A program made the position numbers and the translations under genes. Of a DNA stretch of 64,000 nt, positions 34,819 to 43,139 are shown one piece after another. The stretch comes from Pseudomonas sp. GTDB lineage: Bacteria; Pseudomonadota; Gammaproteobacteria; Pseudomonadales; Pseudomonadaceae. A model generated the notes under the pieces. That model was given only the letters and a program-made list of their open reading frames with translations, was not told the origin of the DNA and ran no database searches. Every line of letters starts with the position of its first letter. Position 1 is the first letter of the stretch. Location of the stretch: NCBI RefSeq assembly GCF_030684895.1, contig NZ_JAUXXP010000058.1:62001-126000 (forward strand). The letters run 5' to 3'.

Positions 34819-35676
34819 TTGCAGAGCGAAGCATCCGATTACTCAATCTACCGGCGCGTAGTCTCGCAGTTGATGCAGGGCGAAGAGCAATTGCCCAGCC
34901 TGCCGACCATTACCCTGGATATTCGCCGCGCCCTGGGTGACCCGAATATTTCGTTAAATGCCCTGGTGCGTTTGATCAGCCGCGACCCGGCCCTCAGCGC
35001 CCTGCTGATGAAACATGCCTCCAGCGCACTGTATCGCCACACCTTGGCGCCCAAGACGCTGCACGAAGTAATCGGTCTGCTCGGCATGACGGAAGTCGAT
35101 CGAATCACCATGGTGCACAGCATCAAAAGCCTGTTCACCCTGCACAGCCCGGGGCATAAGCGGCTATTTGTCGATGCCTGGGAGCGCCTGGTGATCAAGG
35201 CCAGCACCAGCGCCATGTTGGCCCGTCTGCTGGGCCATGTGACCGCAGAACACGCCCTACTGGCCAGCCTGCTCAGCGAGGTGGGCACCCTCGCCGTGCT
35301 CTCGGCGTTCAGAAATGAAAACGTCACGCCCTCCAGCGAGCTGTATTACAAGCTGTGCCGCGAATACAGCAAATCGCTCGGCATCATCGTGCTGAAGAAA
35401 TGGTCGGTGCATAACGAATATATCGAGATCATCCGCGACACCGGCAACTGGCAACGCAGCCCTGGGCATTGCCTGCAATTGCTCGATCTGGTCAACCTGG
35501 CGCTCTACCACGCCATCAAGGAGCGCACCCCAGACGCCGAGCTACCGCCCCTGCAAGAACTGGCGGCCTACCAGAAGCTGATGCCGCCGCAGGACTTTAT
35601 CGGCGAGAACGGCGAGCTCAGCCTGGTGATCAGCCACCGCGCCGATATTCTGGCCATCGCCCAGACCTTGCGTTAG
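34819..35676 (+). CDS. HDOD domain protein
   Basis: A 285-residue protein. The HDOD domain covers about 20-215: LPSLPTITLDIRRAL, then NALVRLISRDPALSALLMKH, LHEVIGLLGMTEVDRITMVH and LLASLLSEVGTLAVLSAF. Catalytic HD residues of true phosphohydrolases are replaced, as is usual for HDOD proteins. The start is TTG 34819, six bases after GGAGG. HDOD proteins often act in c-di-GMP-linked signalling. It converges on the truncated-haemoglobin gene, and the two stop codons overlap. Confidence 0.85.
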   Translation: MQSEASDYSIYRRVVSQLMQGEEQLPSLPTITLDIRRALGDPNISLNALVRLISRDPALSALLMKHASSALYRHTLAPKTLHEVIGLLGMTEVDRITMVHSIKSLFTLHSPGHKRLFVDAWERLVIKASTSAMLARLLGHVTAEHALLASLLSEVGTLAVLSAFRNENVTPSSELYYKLCREYSKSLGIIVLKKWSVHNEYIEIIRDTGNWQRSPGHCLQLLDLVNLALYHAIKERTPDAELPPLQELAAYQKLMPPQDFIGENGELSLVISHRADILAIAQTLR

Positions 35677-36092
35677 CGATCAATCACCTGCGCACGCATG
35701 GGCGCAAGCCGCGCCAGTAGGCGGTTCTGCGCAGGCATGGGCACGCCCTGGGTACTCATTGCATCCTGCAGGTTTTCCACCAGGGCGTTGAAGTCGCTGG
35801 GGGTGAGGTTCTGGCCCTTGTGGCTTTCTTCCATGCTGTCGCCGGTGTAGGTGCAGGGGCCGCCAGCTTCGACGCAGATCTGCTCCACCAGCTTGTCGCG
35901 CAGGCGCACGATGTCGATATTCTCGAAGTGCCGGACGATGCGCGGGTCGGCGGCAATATTCAGCAGCATGCCTTCGACGATGCGGGTAATCCCGGCCTGC
36001 TCGCCCAGGTCGCGGTACAGGCTGTCGTCTTTCGGCGCCTGCTGGGCGCAGGCCGCCAGGGTAAGCACAACGACCAGCAGCAGACTGCGCAT
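35673..36092 (-). CDS. Truncated haemoglobin (group I) lipoprotein
   Basis: A 139-residue protein with a lipoprotein signal (MRSLLLVVVLTLAAC, lipidated Cys15) and a group I truncated globin domain (LYRDLGEQAGITRIVEGMLL, DPRIVRHFENIDIVRLRDKL). The proximal haem ligand is probably His91 (MEESHKGQNLTPSDFNALVE). Most truncated globins are cytoplasmic, so a membrane-anchored periplasmic form is notable. It is the last gene of a four-gene operon, two bases after the DUF3034 gene. A role in O2, NO or haem sensing is inference. Confidence 0.87.
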   Translation of the reverse strand: MRSLLLVVVLTLAACAQQAPKDDSLYRDLGEQAGITRIVEGMLLNIAADPRIVRHFENIDIVRLRDKLVEQICVEAGGPCTYTGDSMEESHKGQNLTPSDFNALVENLQDAMSTQGVPMPAQNRLLARLAPMRAQVIDR

Positions 36093-36094
36093 GC

Positions 36095-36952
36095 TTAGAA
36101 ACTCCCCTGCACGGACAGGTAGACCCCATCCTGATTATCCAGCGTGGCGATTTCCCCCAGGCGCGCATAGGCCAGCACCACGGCCAGGTTCTTATTGGGG
36201 AAGTAACCGAGAAACAGATCGGCCCAGTCACTTTCGCCGGCAAAGCTTAAATTGTCCGGCTTTTCGCGGTACTCCACGCCCAGCGCCCAGCGCGGATTGA
36301 ACAGCACGGCGACGGAGCCTTCCTTGAGCACGGAATGACGGTCACGGCGATCCCCACCAAACCCCAACAGCCCCAGCTCGTTGGCCCGGCTATAGCGCAG
36401 GCCGCCATTGAGCAGCAGGTTGTAGCCAAAGGCGCCACCGAGTATCAGCCGGCTGGCGCTGATATAGCCTTCGGTGTCTTCGCTGCGCTGGGCGCCCACC
36501 AGGCTGGGAATCAGAAAATCCTTCTGGCGTTTGTGCTGAATGCCCAATGACACCTGCGGTAGCGGGTCGTAGATCAGGTCGCCAAACAGGCGCAGCTTGA
36601 GGCCGAAGATATCCTGGCTCAGGCTGTTTTCCGGCAGGTTGAGGTTGCGCGCCAGGGTGCCCAGATCAAAGCGCTGGCGGGCGTAGGACAGCTCGATACG
36701 GTTATCGAAGGCGACGCCAACACCGGCCACATCCAGGCGGTAATCGCCGGTTTCCACTCGCGTGGCGAATACATCCGCGCCCCACTCGCCGCGCTCGCCA
36801 TAACCGGAAAGCACCGCCCAGGGTGTAATCCCACCACCGGCTGCGCCTTCAATGCTGCTGGCGCCACCGGTGGCCAGCAAGCGGCCGTCGGCCCAGGTCA
36901 AGTTGGCCAGCAGACCGAGCAACAGGGCAATGCAGCGCGGCAGTTGAGTCAT
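36095..36952 (-). CDS. DUF3034 family outer-membrane-like protein
   Basis: A 285-residue secreted protein with a signal peptide (CIALLLGLLANLTWADG). The mature N-terminus GRLLATGGASSIEGAAGGGI is the DUF3034 hallmark. Alternating aromatic and polar strands (YNLLLNGGLRYSRANELGLL, WALGVEYREKPDNLSF, LFLGYFPNKNLAVVLAYARL) and the terminal Phe (YLSVQGSF) suggest a beta-barrel in the outer membrane. The ATG at 36952 starts two bases after the EAL gene stop. Function unknown. Confidence 0.85.
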   Translation of the reverse strand: MTQLPRCIALLLGLLANLTWADGRLLATGGASSIEGAAGGGITPWAVLSGYGERGEWGADVFATRVETGDYRLDVAGVGVAFDNRIELSYARQRFDLGTLARNLNLPENSLSQDIFGLKLRLFGDLIYDPLPQVSLGIQHKRQKDFLIPSLVGAQRSEDTEGYISASRLILGGAFGYNLLLNGGLRYSRANELGLLGFGGDRRDRHSVLKEGSVAVLFNPRWALGVEYREKPDNLSFAGESDWADLFLGYFPNKNLAVVLAYARLGEIATLDNQDGVYLSVQGSF

Positions 36953-36954
36953 GG

Positions 36955-39291
36955 TCAATGCACCAGGGTCGGGGAGGCGTGGGTGTATTGCGCCATCCAG
37001 GTTTCAAAGGCTTGCGCCGCCAACGGCCGGCTGATCAGGTAGCCCTGAGCGGTATCGCACTGCCAGCGCCCGAGCAGTTGCAGGCTGCGCTCAAACTCGA
37101 CGCCCTCGGCCACGACCTTGAGGCCCAGGCTGTGGCTCATCTCGATGGTCGAGCGCACGATCACCGAGTCCTCGCTGGCATCGTCCAGGTCGCGGATAAA
37201 CGACTGGTCGATCTTCAACTCCTGCACCGGCATGCGTTTGAGCTGTGTCAGAGAAGAGTAGCCCGTGCCAAAGTCGTCCACCGACAGGCTGATGCCGCAC
37301 GCACGCAGGCCGTGCAGCACCTGCAGGGCAAGTTCGGGGTTAAGCATCACCCCGCTTTCGGTGATTTCAAAAATCAGCTGCTCGGCCGGGATCTGGTACT
37401 CGGTCAACAGTTTGCTGACCCGCGCCGGCAACTGCGGATCGATCAGATCTTCGGTGGAGATATTCAACGACACCTGCACACGCAGGCCGCGCCCGGCCCA
37501 TTCGCGTAGCTGGCGCATGACTTCCTCGATCACCCAGGCGGTCAGCAGCTGAATGCTGCCGGTGCGCTCGGCCAGCGGAATAAATTCCCCTGGCGAAACC
37601 ATGCCCAGCACCGGATGCTGCCAACGCAGCAAGGCTTCGGCCTGACGCACCTGGCCGGCGGCAATGTCCAGTTTCGGTTGATAGTGCAATAGCAGCTCGG
37701 CCTTGCTCGGCGCATGGCGCAGATCGCGAATCAGGCGGATCTGCCTCTGCTGGGCATCATCGCGGCCACGCTGGTAGACCTGCAGATGGCTGGGCATGCC
37801 GGCGGCATCCTGCATAGCGATGCTCGCCCGGCGCAGCAGCTCTTCCGGGGCGTTGCCATCGACCGGGTAGCTGGCAATGCCGATACGGCAATCCAGGGCG
37901 AAGTCATGAGTGGCAACGCGCAGCGGCTTGAGCAGCAGTTGTTGCACCTTGTCAGCGATGCCCACGGCGCTGTCGCTGTCGGTGTTTTCCAGCAGCAGCA
38001 GAAACTCGTCGCCGATAATCCGCGCCACGCTATCGCCGGGGCGCAGAATCGCCTGCAGGCGCCGGCTCAGCTGCTGCAGCGCCAGGTCGCCGCCCTCCGC
38101 CCCCAGACTTTCATTAACCGCCCGAAAATTCGCCACGCCCAGGTAGAGCAACGCCGTCGGCCGCTCCGCCGTAATCGCACTGCCCAGTCGCTCCAGCGCC
38201 AGAGTGCGGTTGGGCAGGCCGGTCAGCGCATCATGCAACGCGTTGTGCGCCAGCTGCCGTTCACGCTCGGCGATACCTTGCTGCATGGCCTTGAAGGCGG
38301 TGGCCAAACGCCCCAGTTCATCGCCGCGCTGCAGGTCCAGGTTGGCCTGATAATCGCCCTGGCGTACCCGCTCGGCGACGGCCGCCAATTGCTGCACCGG
38401 CTGCGATACCGAGCGCGCCAGCAACAAGGCGCCAACCAGGGAAGCGCTCAGCGCCACCAGGGCAATCAGCAGAATATTTTGATCGAGCGGGGCAAACGCC
38501 TGCTGCGCCTGACTGAGGGATTTGTGCAGCAGCGCGCGCACTTCAAAGCCGTCACCACTGGCCAGCACCAGGGTCTGATTAAGGTAAGACTCGTCACCGA
38601 TCAGGCTTATCGCATCATTGGCCAGTTCAGCCATGCTGCCTTGCAGCTGCTCACGCTGCACCGGCTGCAGGGTGCTGATCCAGATATCGGCCACACCGTC
38701 CTGGGTCGCGCGCAGGGTCAGGTCCAGGTGGGTCAGTTCACGCAACTCGGCGGCAAATACATCATCAACCTGAAAGCCCATCATCACCCGGGCAATCGGC
38801 AGCGGCGCGGTGACGGTGGCTTGCACCAGCAGGTAAATCTTGTCGGCAATCGGCATCAAAAAAATCTGCACGCCCTCGCGCTGACGCTGCATCACCTGGG
38901 CACTCAGGCGCTTGGCCGTGTCACCGCTGATCTGCCGATCACTGCTGACCTCCAGGTTGCCATCGAGCCCCAGCATCATCACCGCGCTGGCATTGATCCG
39001 CGCGCCATGGTTAAGCAGGGCCGAGCGAATGGTCTCGGTGTCGCCACTGGCCACGGCATCCTTGAAGCCAAAATCGGCGGCCAGCACCTGCACCGCATCG
39101 CGCAACTGGCGACCACGCACTTCGAGCAACTGCTGAAACACCAGGCTGCCCACATCCAGCTGCTCACGCGCCTGGCTGCGTACGGCGGCATTGGTGGCGG
39201 TTTGCACGGCCGCATAGAGCGCGCCAACCACCACCAACAGCAGCAGCACCAGCACGCCGGCAATCCGTGCCTGAAAACTATTGCGCAGCAT
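36955..39291 (-). CDS. Membrane GGDEF-EAL protein with degenerate GGDEF (probable c-di-GMP phosphodiesterase)
   Basis: A 778-residue protein. A membrane helix (10-30) and periplasmic sensor (about 35-270) are followed by a second helix (272-292), HAMP (about 290-345), GGDEF (350-510) and EAL (530-770). The GGDEF motif reads IGDEF (426-430) and the first metal Asp is lost (LYLGVANFR), so cyclase activity is unlikely. EAL residues are intact (EALLRW 552-557, NIST, FEITESG, DDFGTGYSSL, AEGVE). The ATG at 39291 overlaps the preceding gene by 14 bases. Confidence 0.92.
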   Translation of the reverse strand: MLRNSFQARIAGVLVLLLLVVVGALYAAVQTATNAAVRSQAREQLDVGSLVFQQLLEVRGRQLRDAVQVLAADFGFKDAVASGDTETIRSALLNHGARINASAVMMLGLDGNLEVSSDRQISGDTAKRLSAQVMQRQREGVQIFLMPIADKIYLLVQATVTAPLPIARVMMGFQVDDVFAAELRELTHLDLTLRATQDGVADIWISTLQPVQREQLQGSMAELANDAISLIGDESYLNQTLVLASGDGFEVRALLHKSLSQAQQAFAPLDQNILLIALVALSASLVGALLLARSVSQPVQQLAAVAERVRQGDYQANLDLQRGDELGRLATAFKAMQQGIAERERQLAHNALHDALTGLPNRTLALERLGSAITAERPTALLYLGVANFRAVNESLGAEGGDLALQQLSRRLQAILRPGDSVARIIGDEFLLLLENTDSDSAVGIADKVQQLLLKPLRVATHDFALDCRIGIASYPVDGNAPEELLRRASIAMQDAAGMPSHLQVYQRGRDDAQQRQIRLIRDLRHAPSKAELLLHYQPKLDIAAGQVRQAEALLRWQHPVLGMVSPGEFIPLAERTGSIQLLTAWVIEEVMRQLREWAGRGLRVQVSLNISTEDLIDPQLPARVSKLLTEYQIPAEQLIFEITESGVMLNPELALQVLHGLRACGISLSVDDFGTGYSSLTQLKRMPVQELKIDQSFIRDLDDASEDSVIVRSTIEMSHSLGLKVVAEGVEFERSLQLLGRWQCDTAQGYLISRPLAAQAFETWMAQYTHASPTLVH

Positions 39292-39964
39292 CGCGAGCCT
39301 TCTTGAAGGCATCACCAAAGGCGCTGGCCGGCGCACTCGGAGCTGCTTGGCTGACGGGGGCCTGCATGGTCAGGGTAAAGCGCTGCTGGCTACCGCCCTC
39401 GGTTAGCTGCACCTGGCCAGCAGCCTGCGGCAACATATCTGGCGCTTGCGGGTGCCACAGACTGGCCGTGTAGGTGCCGGCCGGCAGTTGCTCCAGATTC
39501 AGCTTGCCCTGCGCATCGCTGACGGCAAACCAGGGATCGTCAGTGACATAGACATAGCCCACCATCCAGTCATGGATGTTGCAGCCAAGCACCACTACGC
39601 CGGGCGTGTCGAAAACTACCGGTTCGCTCGGCGTGCCCTGATACAGGCGCAGCTCAAAGCGTTTGGCCAGGGAGAACGAATAGACGTGATGGCGAATATT
39701 GTCGCTGTTAGGAAACGACACCGAGGTGCCGCTGCGCACGGCCAGCACATTGGGCGCGAATTGCTGCGAGCGCTGATCCATCACCGCAGTAGCAGGTGCA
39801 ACCCCAAGTGCAACCTCGCTATGCAAACTGAGCACGGCATTGGCCAAAGGCTGGCCTTGGCTGTCCACCAGCTCGGCTTGCAGGCTGGCGGCGTGCAAAG
39901 GCGTACTGAGCAGCAATATGCCGAGCAGCGCAAAGGCGAACGATGGGTGCAGGTGCTTGCTCAT
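39278..39964 (-). CDS. Cupredoxin-like periplasmic protein (methylamine-utilization type annotation)
   Basis: A 228-residue secreted protein with a signal peptide (residues 1-26, ending HAA). The first domain is a carboxypeptidase-like beta-sandwich (QGQPLANAVLSLHSE). A cupredoxin-like core follows, with candidate copper ligands His92/93 (RHHVYSF), Cys128, His131 and Met134 (GCNIHDWM). Relatives are often labelled methylamine utilization protein without evidence. It is the first gene of the four-gene operon. The ATG at 39964 is chosen over TTG 39967. Confidence 0.82.
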   Translation of the reverse strand: MSKHLHPSFAFALLGILLLSTPLHAASLQAELVDSQGQPLANAVLSLHSEVALGVAPATAVMDQRSQQFAPNVLAVRSGTSVSFPNSDNIRHHVYSFSLAKRFELRLYQGTPSEPVVFDTPGVVVLGCNIHDWMVGYVYVTDDPWFAVSDAQGKLNLEQLPAGTYTASLWHPQAPDMLPQAAGQVQLTEGGSQQRFTLTMQAPVSQAAPSAPASAFGDAFKKARDAAQ

Positions 39965-40056
39965 CAAGACTACTCGTACTTTAGGGGCACACTTGAAGTG
40001 GACAGCATCCTTGCCCAGGCACAGTAAATGTCTCTGTGCGCCACAGCTTAGTCGGC

Positions 40057-40076
40057 AGCGTGAAGAAGTTCACGCT
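40057..40076. promoter_or_regulatory. Perfect 8-base dyad upstream of the cupredoxin-led operon
   Basis: AGCGTGAA (40057-40064) and TTCACGCT (40069-40076) are separated by GAAG. The site is 93 bases upstream of the cupredoxin-like gene and 55 bases after the AraC stop. No T-run follows on the minus strand, so an operator is more likely than a terminator. Confidence 0.45.
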
Positions 40077-40130
40077 TGATTGGCAACCACCGCCTGATAA
40101 AAACCGCTAACCAAGGCAGTCAGCGAGGGC

Positions 40131-40883
40131 TTATTCGGCGCTGCGCAGGCGTTTCGGCGTCAGGCCCAGGTAGCGCCGCATGGCGGTGGTCAGCGCGCTC
40201 TGGCTGGAGAAGCCGCACTCTTCGGCGATGCGGATCAGCGGCATGCCGCTCTCGCGCAACAGCCGCACGGCGCGATCCAGGCGGGTTTTCAGCAGGTACT
40301 GGTGCGGTGTCAGGCCGACGCTGTCCTTGAACTGCGCATGGAAATGACTGGGGCTCAGACAAGCCACCTGGGCCAATTCAGCCACGCTAATGCGCCGCGC
40401 CAAATGCTTAATGATGTAACTGTCGAGGCGCTCCAGATTCAGCGCCCCTACAGCCCGCGCCTGGGGCTCGCCGAACAGGCGCAGGTGCAAGGCGCGCAAC
40501 AGCACGCCGCCCAGTGCACGGGGCAACAGCGGATCAGAGCCGTAACGCTCCAACTCGGCGCCGGCATAGCTCAGCAGGTTCTGGAAATCAGCATCCAGCT
40601 GCGGGTAACGCGGGGTTTCGAACAGGCGGGTCAGCAGTTGCAGGTCTTCGCTGGAGGTGCCCTGCTCATCCAGGTCGATGATCAGCATGCGATTATCGCC
40701 CATGCCGGCGAATTGGTGATCGGCATCCCCTGGCACCAGGCAGGCGCGCATGCGGCACACCTCGCCGCCCCGTCCGTTGACCTCAAATTCGGCACGCCCG
40801 GCCAGCGACAGCACCAGTTGATGATGGTCATGGGTGTGCTCGTGGGCCTGGTCATCAAGACGCATCAAACGCGCGTTGAACAT
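40131..40883 (-). CDS. pruR: AraC-family regulator, probable PruR (proline utilisation)
   Basis: A 250-residue regulator. The cupin-like sensor domain (about 1-130) carries HEHTHDHHQLVLSLAG. The C-terminal AraC domain has two helix-turn-helices (ISVAELAQVACLSPSHFHAQ, IRIAEECGFSSQSALTTAMR) and ends RRYLGLTPKRLR. The ATG at 40883 (MFNARLMRLDDQ) is used; the longer frame to 40976 is not conserved. In PAO1, pruR lies near icp and putP and activates putAP. Both neighbours occur nearby here, so PruR is likely but not certain. Confidence 0.75.
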   Translation of the reverse strand: MFNARLMRLDDQAHEHTHDHHQLVLSLAGRAEFEVNGRGGEVCRMRACLVPGDADHQFAGMGDNRMLIIDLDEQGTSSEDLQLLTRLFETPRYPQLDADFQNLLSYAGAELERYGSDPLLPRALGGVLLRALHLRLFGEPQARAVGALNLERLDSYIIKHLARRISVAELAQVACLSPSHFHAQFKDSVGLTPHQYLLKTRLDRAVRLLRESGMPLIRIAEECGFSSQSALTTAMRRYLGLTPKRLRSAE

Positions 40884-41133
40884 GAAAAGTGCAACCCTGA
40901 AAAACAGAGGTGCAACTTTAACCCTTTGCCCGGTAAAACTGCAGCCCGCACGACAAATGGGCAGTGGCTGCACCAAAAACTCTCGGCGTCATTAAAAGCG
41001 CCCAGATACGGGGCAAATAGTCGACCCGCAGTGGGTTAAAAATGCCTGAAATCGGGCCTTTAAGCGGTCTGGCAAGGGATTTGCTGAGTTTGCCTGCCCC
41101 CTTGCGCACCGTTCGGGTTCAGGAAACCAGCTT

Positions 41134-41868
41134 ATGGCCCTCAGCATTGCTCTCGCCCTGGCATTGGCGCTGTTACTCGCCGGCCACTTCCTCAGCCAGC
41201 TCGCCGGCAAACGCCACCAGCAGCATCTCAACGAGCTGCAAGCGGCGCTGCTGCAACGCGCCATCGACCTGCTGCAGAGCCTGCAAAAACACCGTGGCCT
41301 GGGCGCCCAGCAAGACCTGCCCAGCACCAGCCAGCGCAACGCCCTGGCACGCCAACTCGACCAACTCTGGCTGAACTGGCCCGGCCCCAGCCTGGGGCTT
41401 GCACCACTGCAGCAGGACTGGCCACGCCTGCGGCGCAACCCGGCGGACTTTGCCGCCCACTGCCAGGTTATCGACGGCTTACTGGCGGTGATCGCAACAC
41501 TCGAAACCCGCCTGCATCAGGCTGGCAACGCACACCTAGAGGGCATCGCCCAGGCCTGCCATGGCCTGGAAAACCTTGCCCGCCTACGCGGCCTGAGCGT
41601 GCGGGCGGCCAATTACAGTCAATGCCCGCCAAACCTGAAACAGCAGATTCAGCAGCTCTGCCTGCAACTGGAGCAATCGCCCGTCGGCGCGTCCTTACAA
41701 CAGGTGCTGCAGCGCCTGGAGCATGAACTGATCGACAGCCACGACGTACGCCTGGCACCTCACGAATGCTTTGCCCTGCTTACGCCGCTGATCGACGAGT
41801 ATGCCCAGCACTTGCGCGCGCCACTGCAGGCGACGTTCGCTGCACGGACTCCCGCGCAGCAGCCCTAG
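41134..41868 (+). CDS. Membrane-anchored protein, NIT-like sensor fold possible
   Basis: A 244-residue protein. One N-terminal membrane helix (ALSIALALALALLLAGHFL) is followed by a helical periplasmic region. LLQRAIDLLQSLQKHRGLGA resembles the opening helix of nitrate/nitrite-sensing NIT domains, which typically carry Q-x-E-R-G. No signalling output domain follows. It starts 40 bases upstream of the icp gene and may be cotranscribed with it. I give no function. Confidence 0.72.
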   Translation: MALSIALALALALLLAGHFLSQLAGKRHQQHLNELQAALLQRAIDLLQSLQKHRGLGAQQDLPSTSQRNALARQLDQLWLNWPGPSLGLAPLQQDWPRLRRNPADFAAHCQVIDGLLAVIATLETRLHQAGNAHLEGIAQACHGLENLARLRGLSVRAANYSQCPPNLKQQIQQLCLQLEQSPVGASLQQVLQRLEHELIDSHDVRLAPHECFALLTPLIDEYAQHLRAPLQATFAARTPAQQP

Positions 41869-41908
41869 CAGCTATGCTGGCAGCCTCGACATTCGCCAGG
41901 AGCTCACC

Positions 41909-42304
41909 ATGCTTGCCCCCCGCCTGACAGTGGTACTCAGCCTTGCACTGCTCGCCGCCTGCGCACAAAAACCCAGCAGCGTTACCCTGGAGCAAAGCCA
42001 GCAGAGCAAATGCCCGCTATCGCTGCACGTCGGCCAGCAATTCAATCTGCGCCTGCCGAGCAACCCCACCACCGGTTTCCGCTGGCTGCTGCGTGACTCC
42101 GCGCCACAAGTGCTGAAAAGCCTCGGCCCGGAGGTCTACAGCAACCCGGAAGACGCCGGCCTGGTCGGCAGCGCCGGGGTTTCCACCTGGCGTTTCGAGG
42201 TCGCCCAGGCTGGCGAAGGCCAACTGGCGCTGACCTACGAACGCCCCTGGGAAGTCGGCGTAGTACCGGCACAGCGCTTCAACTGCACGATCAAGGCGCG
42301 CTAA
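41909..42304 (+). CDS. icp: Chagasin-family cysteine peptidase inhibitor lipoprotein (I42)
   Basis: A 131-residue lipoprotein with signal and lipobox (LLAAC, Cys18). The I42 inhibitor loops are present: SNPTTGFRW (residues 51-59, the NPTTG loop), the Gly-rich middle loop (GLVGSAGVSTWRF) and ERPWEVG (RPW, 112-114). These three loops block the active site of papain-type proteases in the family. PAO1 has an orthologue named icp near pruR, which supports the region assignment. The ATG at 41909 follows AGGAG. Confidence 0.88.
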   Translation: MLAPRLTVVLSLALLAACAQKPSSVTLEQSQQSKCPLSLHVGQQFNLRLPSNPTTGFRWLLRDSAPQVLKSLGPEVYSNPEDAGLVGSAGVSTWRFEVAQAGEGQLALTYERPWEVGVVPAQRFNCTIKAR

Positions 42305-42400
42305 CTGGCGCGAAATGCTGCTTTGACTGGCATCCACGGCGTGGTTGGTTAATGCGCGACACGCCATAGTGCAGGCCTTTCGAGCATCAAGGACAAGGCC

Positions 42401-43036
42401 ATGCGTTATCTGCTGCTGGGTTTGCTGGGCGCTGCGGTATTTCTCTATGCACGACTCGGCGGCCTGAGTGAACTGGGCTTGCTCAGCAAGGGCATCCCGG
42501 TCATCGCTCTACTGCTATGGCTGAGAACGGCACCCAGCGGCCTGTATCGACGCTGGATCAGCCTCGGCCTGCTCGCCTCACTGGCGGGCGATATCCTGCT
42601 CGACTGGCCCGGTGACCTGTTTGTTTTCGGCCTCGGCGCCTTCCTGCTGGCGCACCTGGCCTATCTGCGCGCCTACCTGAGCGACTGTAAACAACCGGCC
42701 TGGCTCGCCTTGTTGCTCGCGTTAGTAACAGGCGGGACGATGTTCGCCATACTCGCCAGCGCCAATCTGGGCCCACTGCTGATCCCCGTGGCCTGCTATG
42801 CATTGGCGATCAGCGCCATGCTCTGGCGCGCCCTCGCCCGCCTCGGTCAACCGGGCCTGCCCAGCTTCTCAACGCGCCTGGCCGCCGGCGGCGCCGCATT
42901 GTTTGTGCTGTCCGACAGCCTGATCGGCATCAACCGCTTTGTCGCACCCTTCGATGCTGCACCGCTGGCGATCATGCTCAGCTACTGGCTAGGGCAATGG
43001 GCCATTGCCGCCTCGGCCTTCAAACAGGCCCGCTGA
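42401..43036 (+). CDS. YhhN family membrane protein (lysoplasmalogenase-like)
   Basis: A 211-residue inner-membrane protein with about eight helices and the YhhN/TMEM86 pattern: LLSKGIPVIALLLWLRTAPS, SLGLLASLAGDILLDWPGD, GLGAFLLAHLAYLRAYL and LFVLSDSLIGINRFV. The two Asp residues in GDILLD and SDSLIGIN are the likely catalytic pair. Bacterial members hydrolyse lysoplasmalogens, or possibly related lipids. Function here is inferred from the family. It stands alone between icp and cmoA. Confidence 0.85.
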   Translation: MRYLLLGLLGAAVFLYARLGGLSELGLLSKGIPVIALLLWLRTAPSGLYRRWISLGLLASLAGDILLDWPGDLFVFGLGAFLLAHLAYLRAYLSDCKQPAWLALLLALVTGGTMFAILASANLGPLLIPVACYALAISAMLWRALARLGQPGLPSFSTRLAAGGAALFVLSDSLIGINRFVAPFDAAPLAIMLSYWLGQWAIAASAFKQAR

Positions 43037-43139
43037 GCCATCACCTATGTAGATTTGCGACCAATAGCTGCAATCAGCGTTTGGCTATGGCTTCTACTTG
43101 GCTAAAATGCCCGGCTTTATCGACCAGTGCGTAGCCATC

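Noticed and set aside
37714..39306. Plus-strand frame of about 530 codons opposite the GGDEF-EAL gene
   Set aside because: Gln/His/Arg-rich shadow with no family resemblance; the minus-strand EAL protein is unambiguous.
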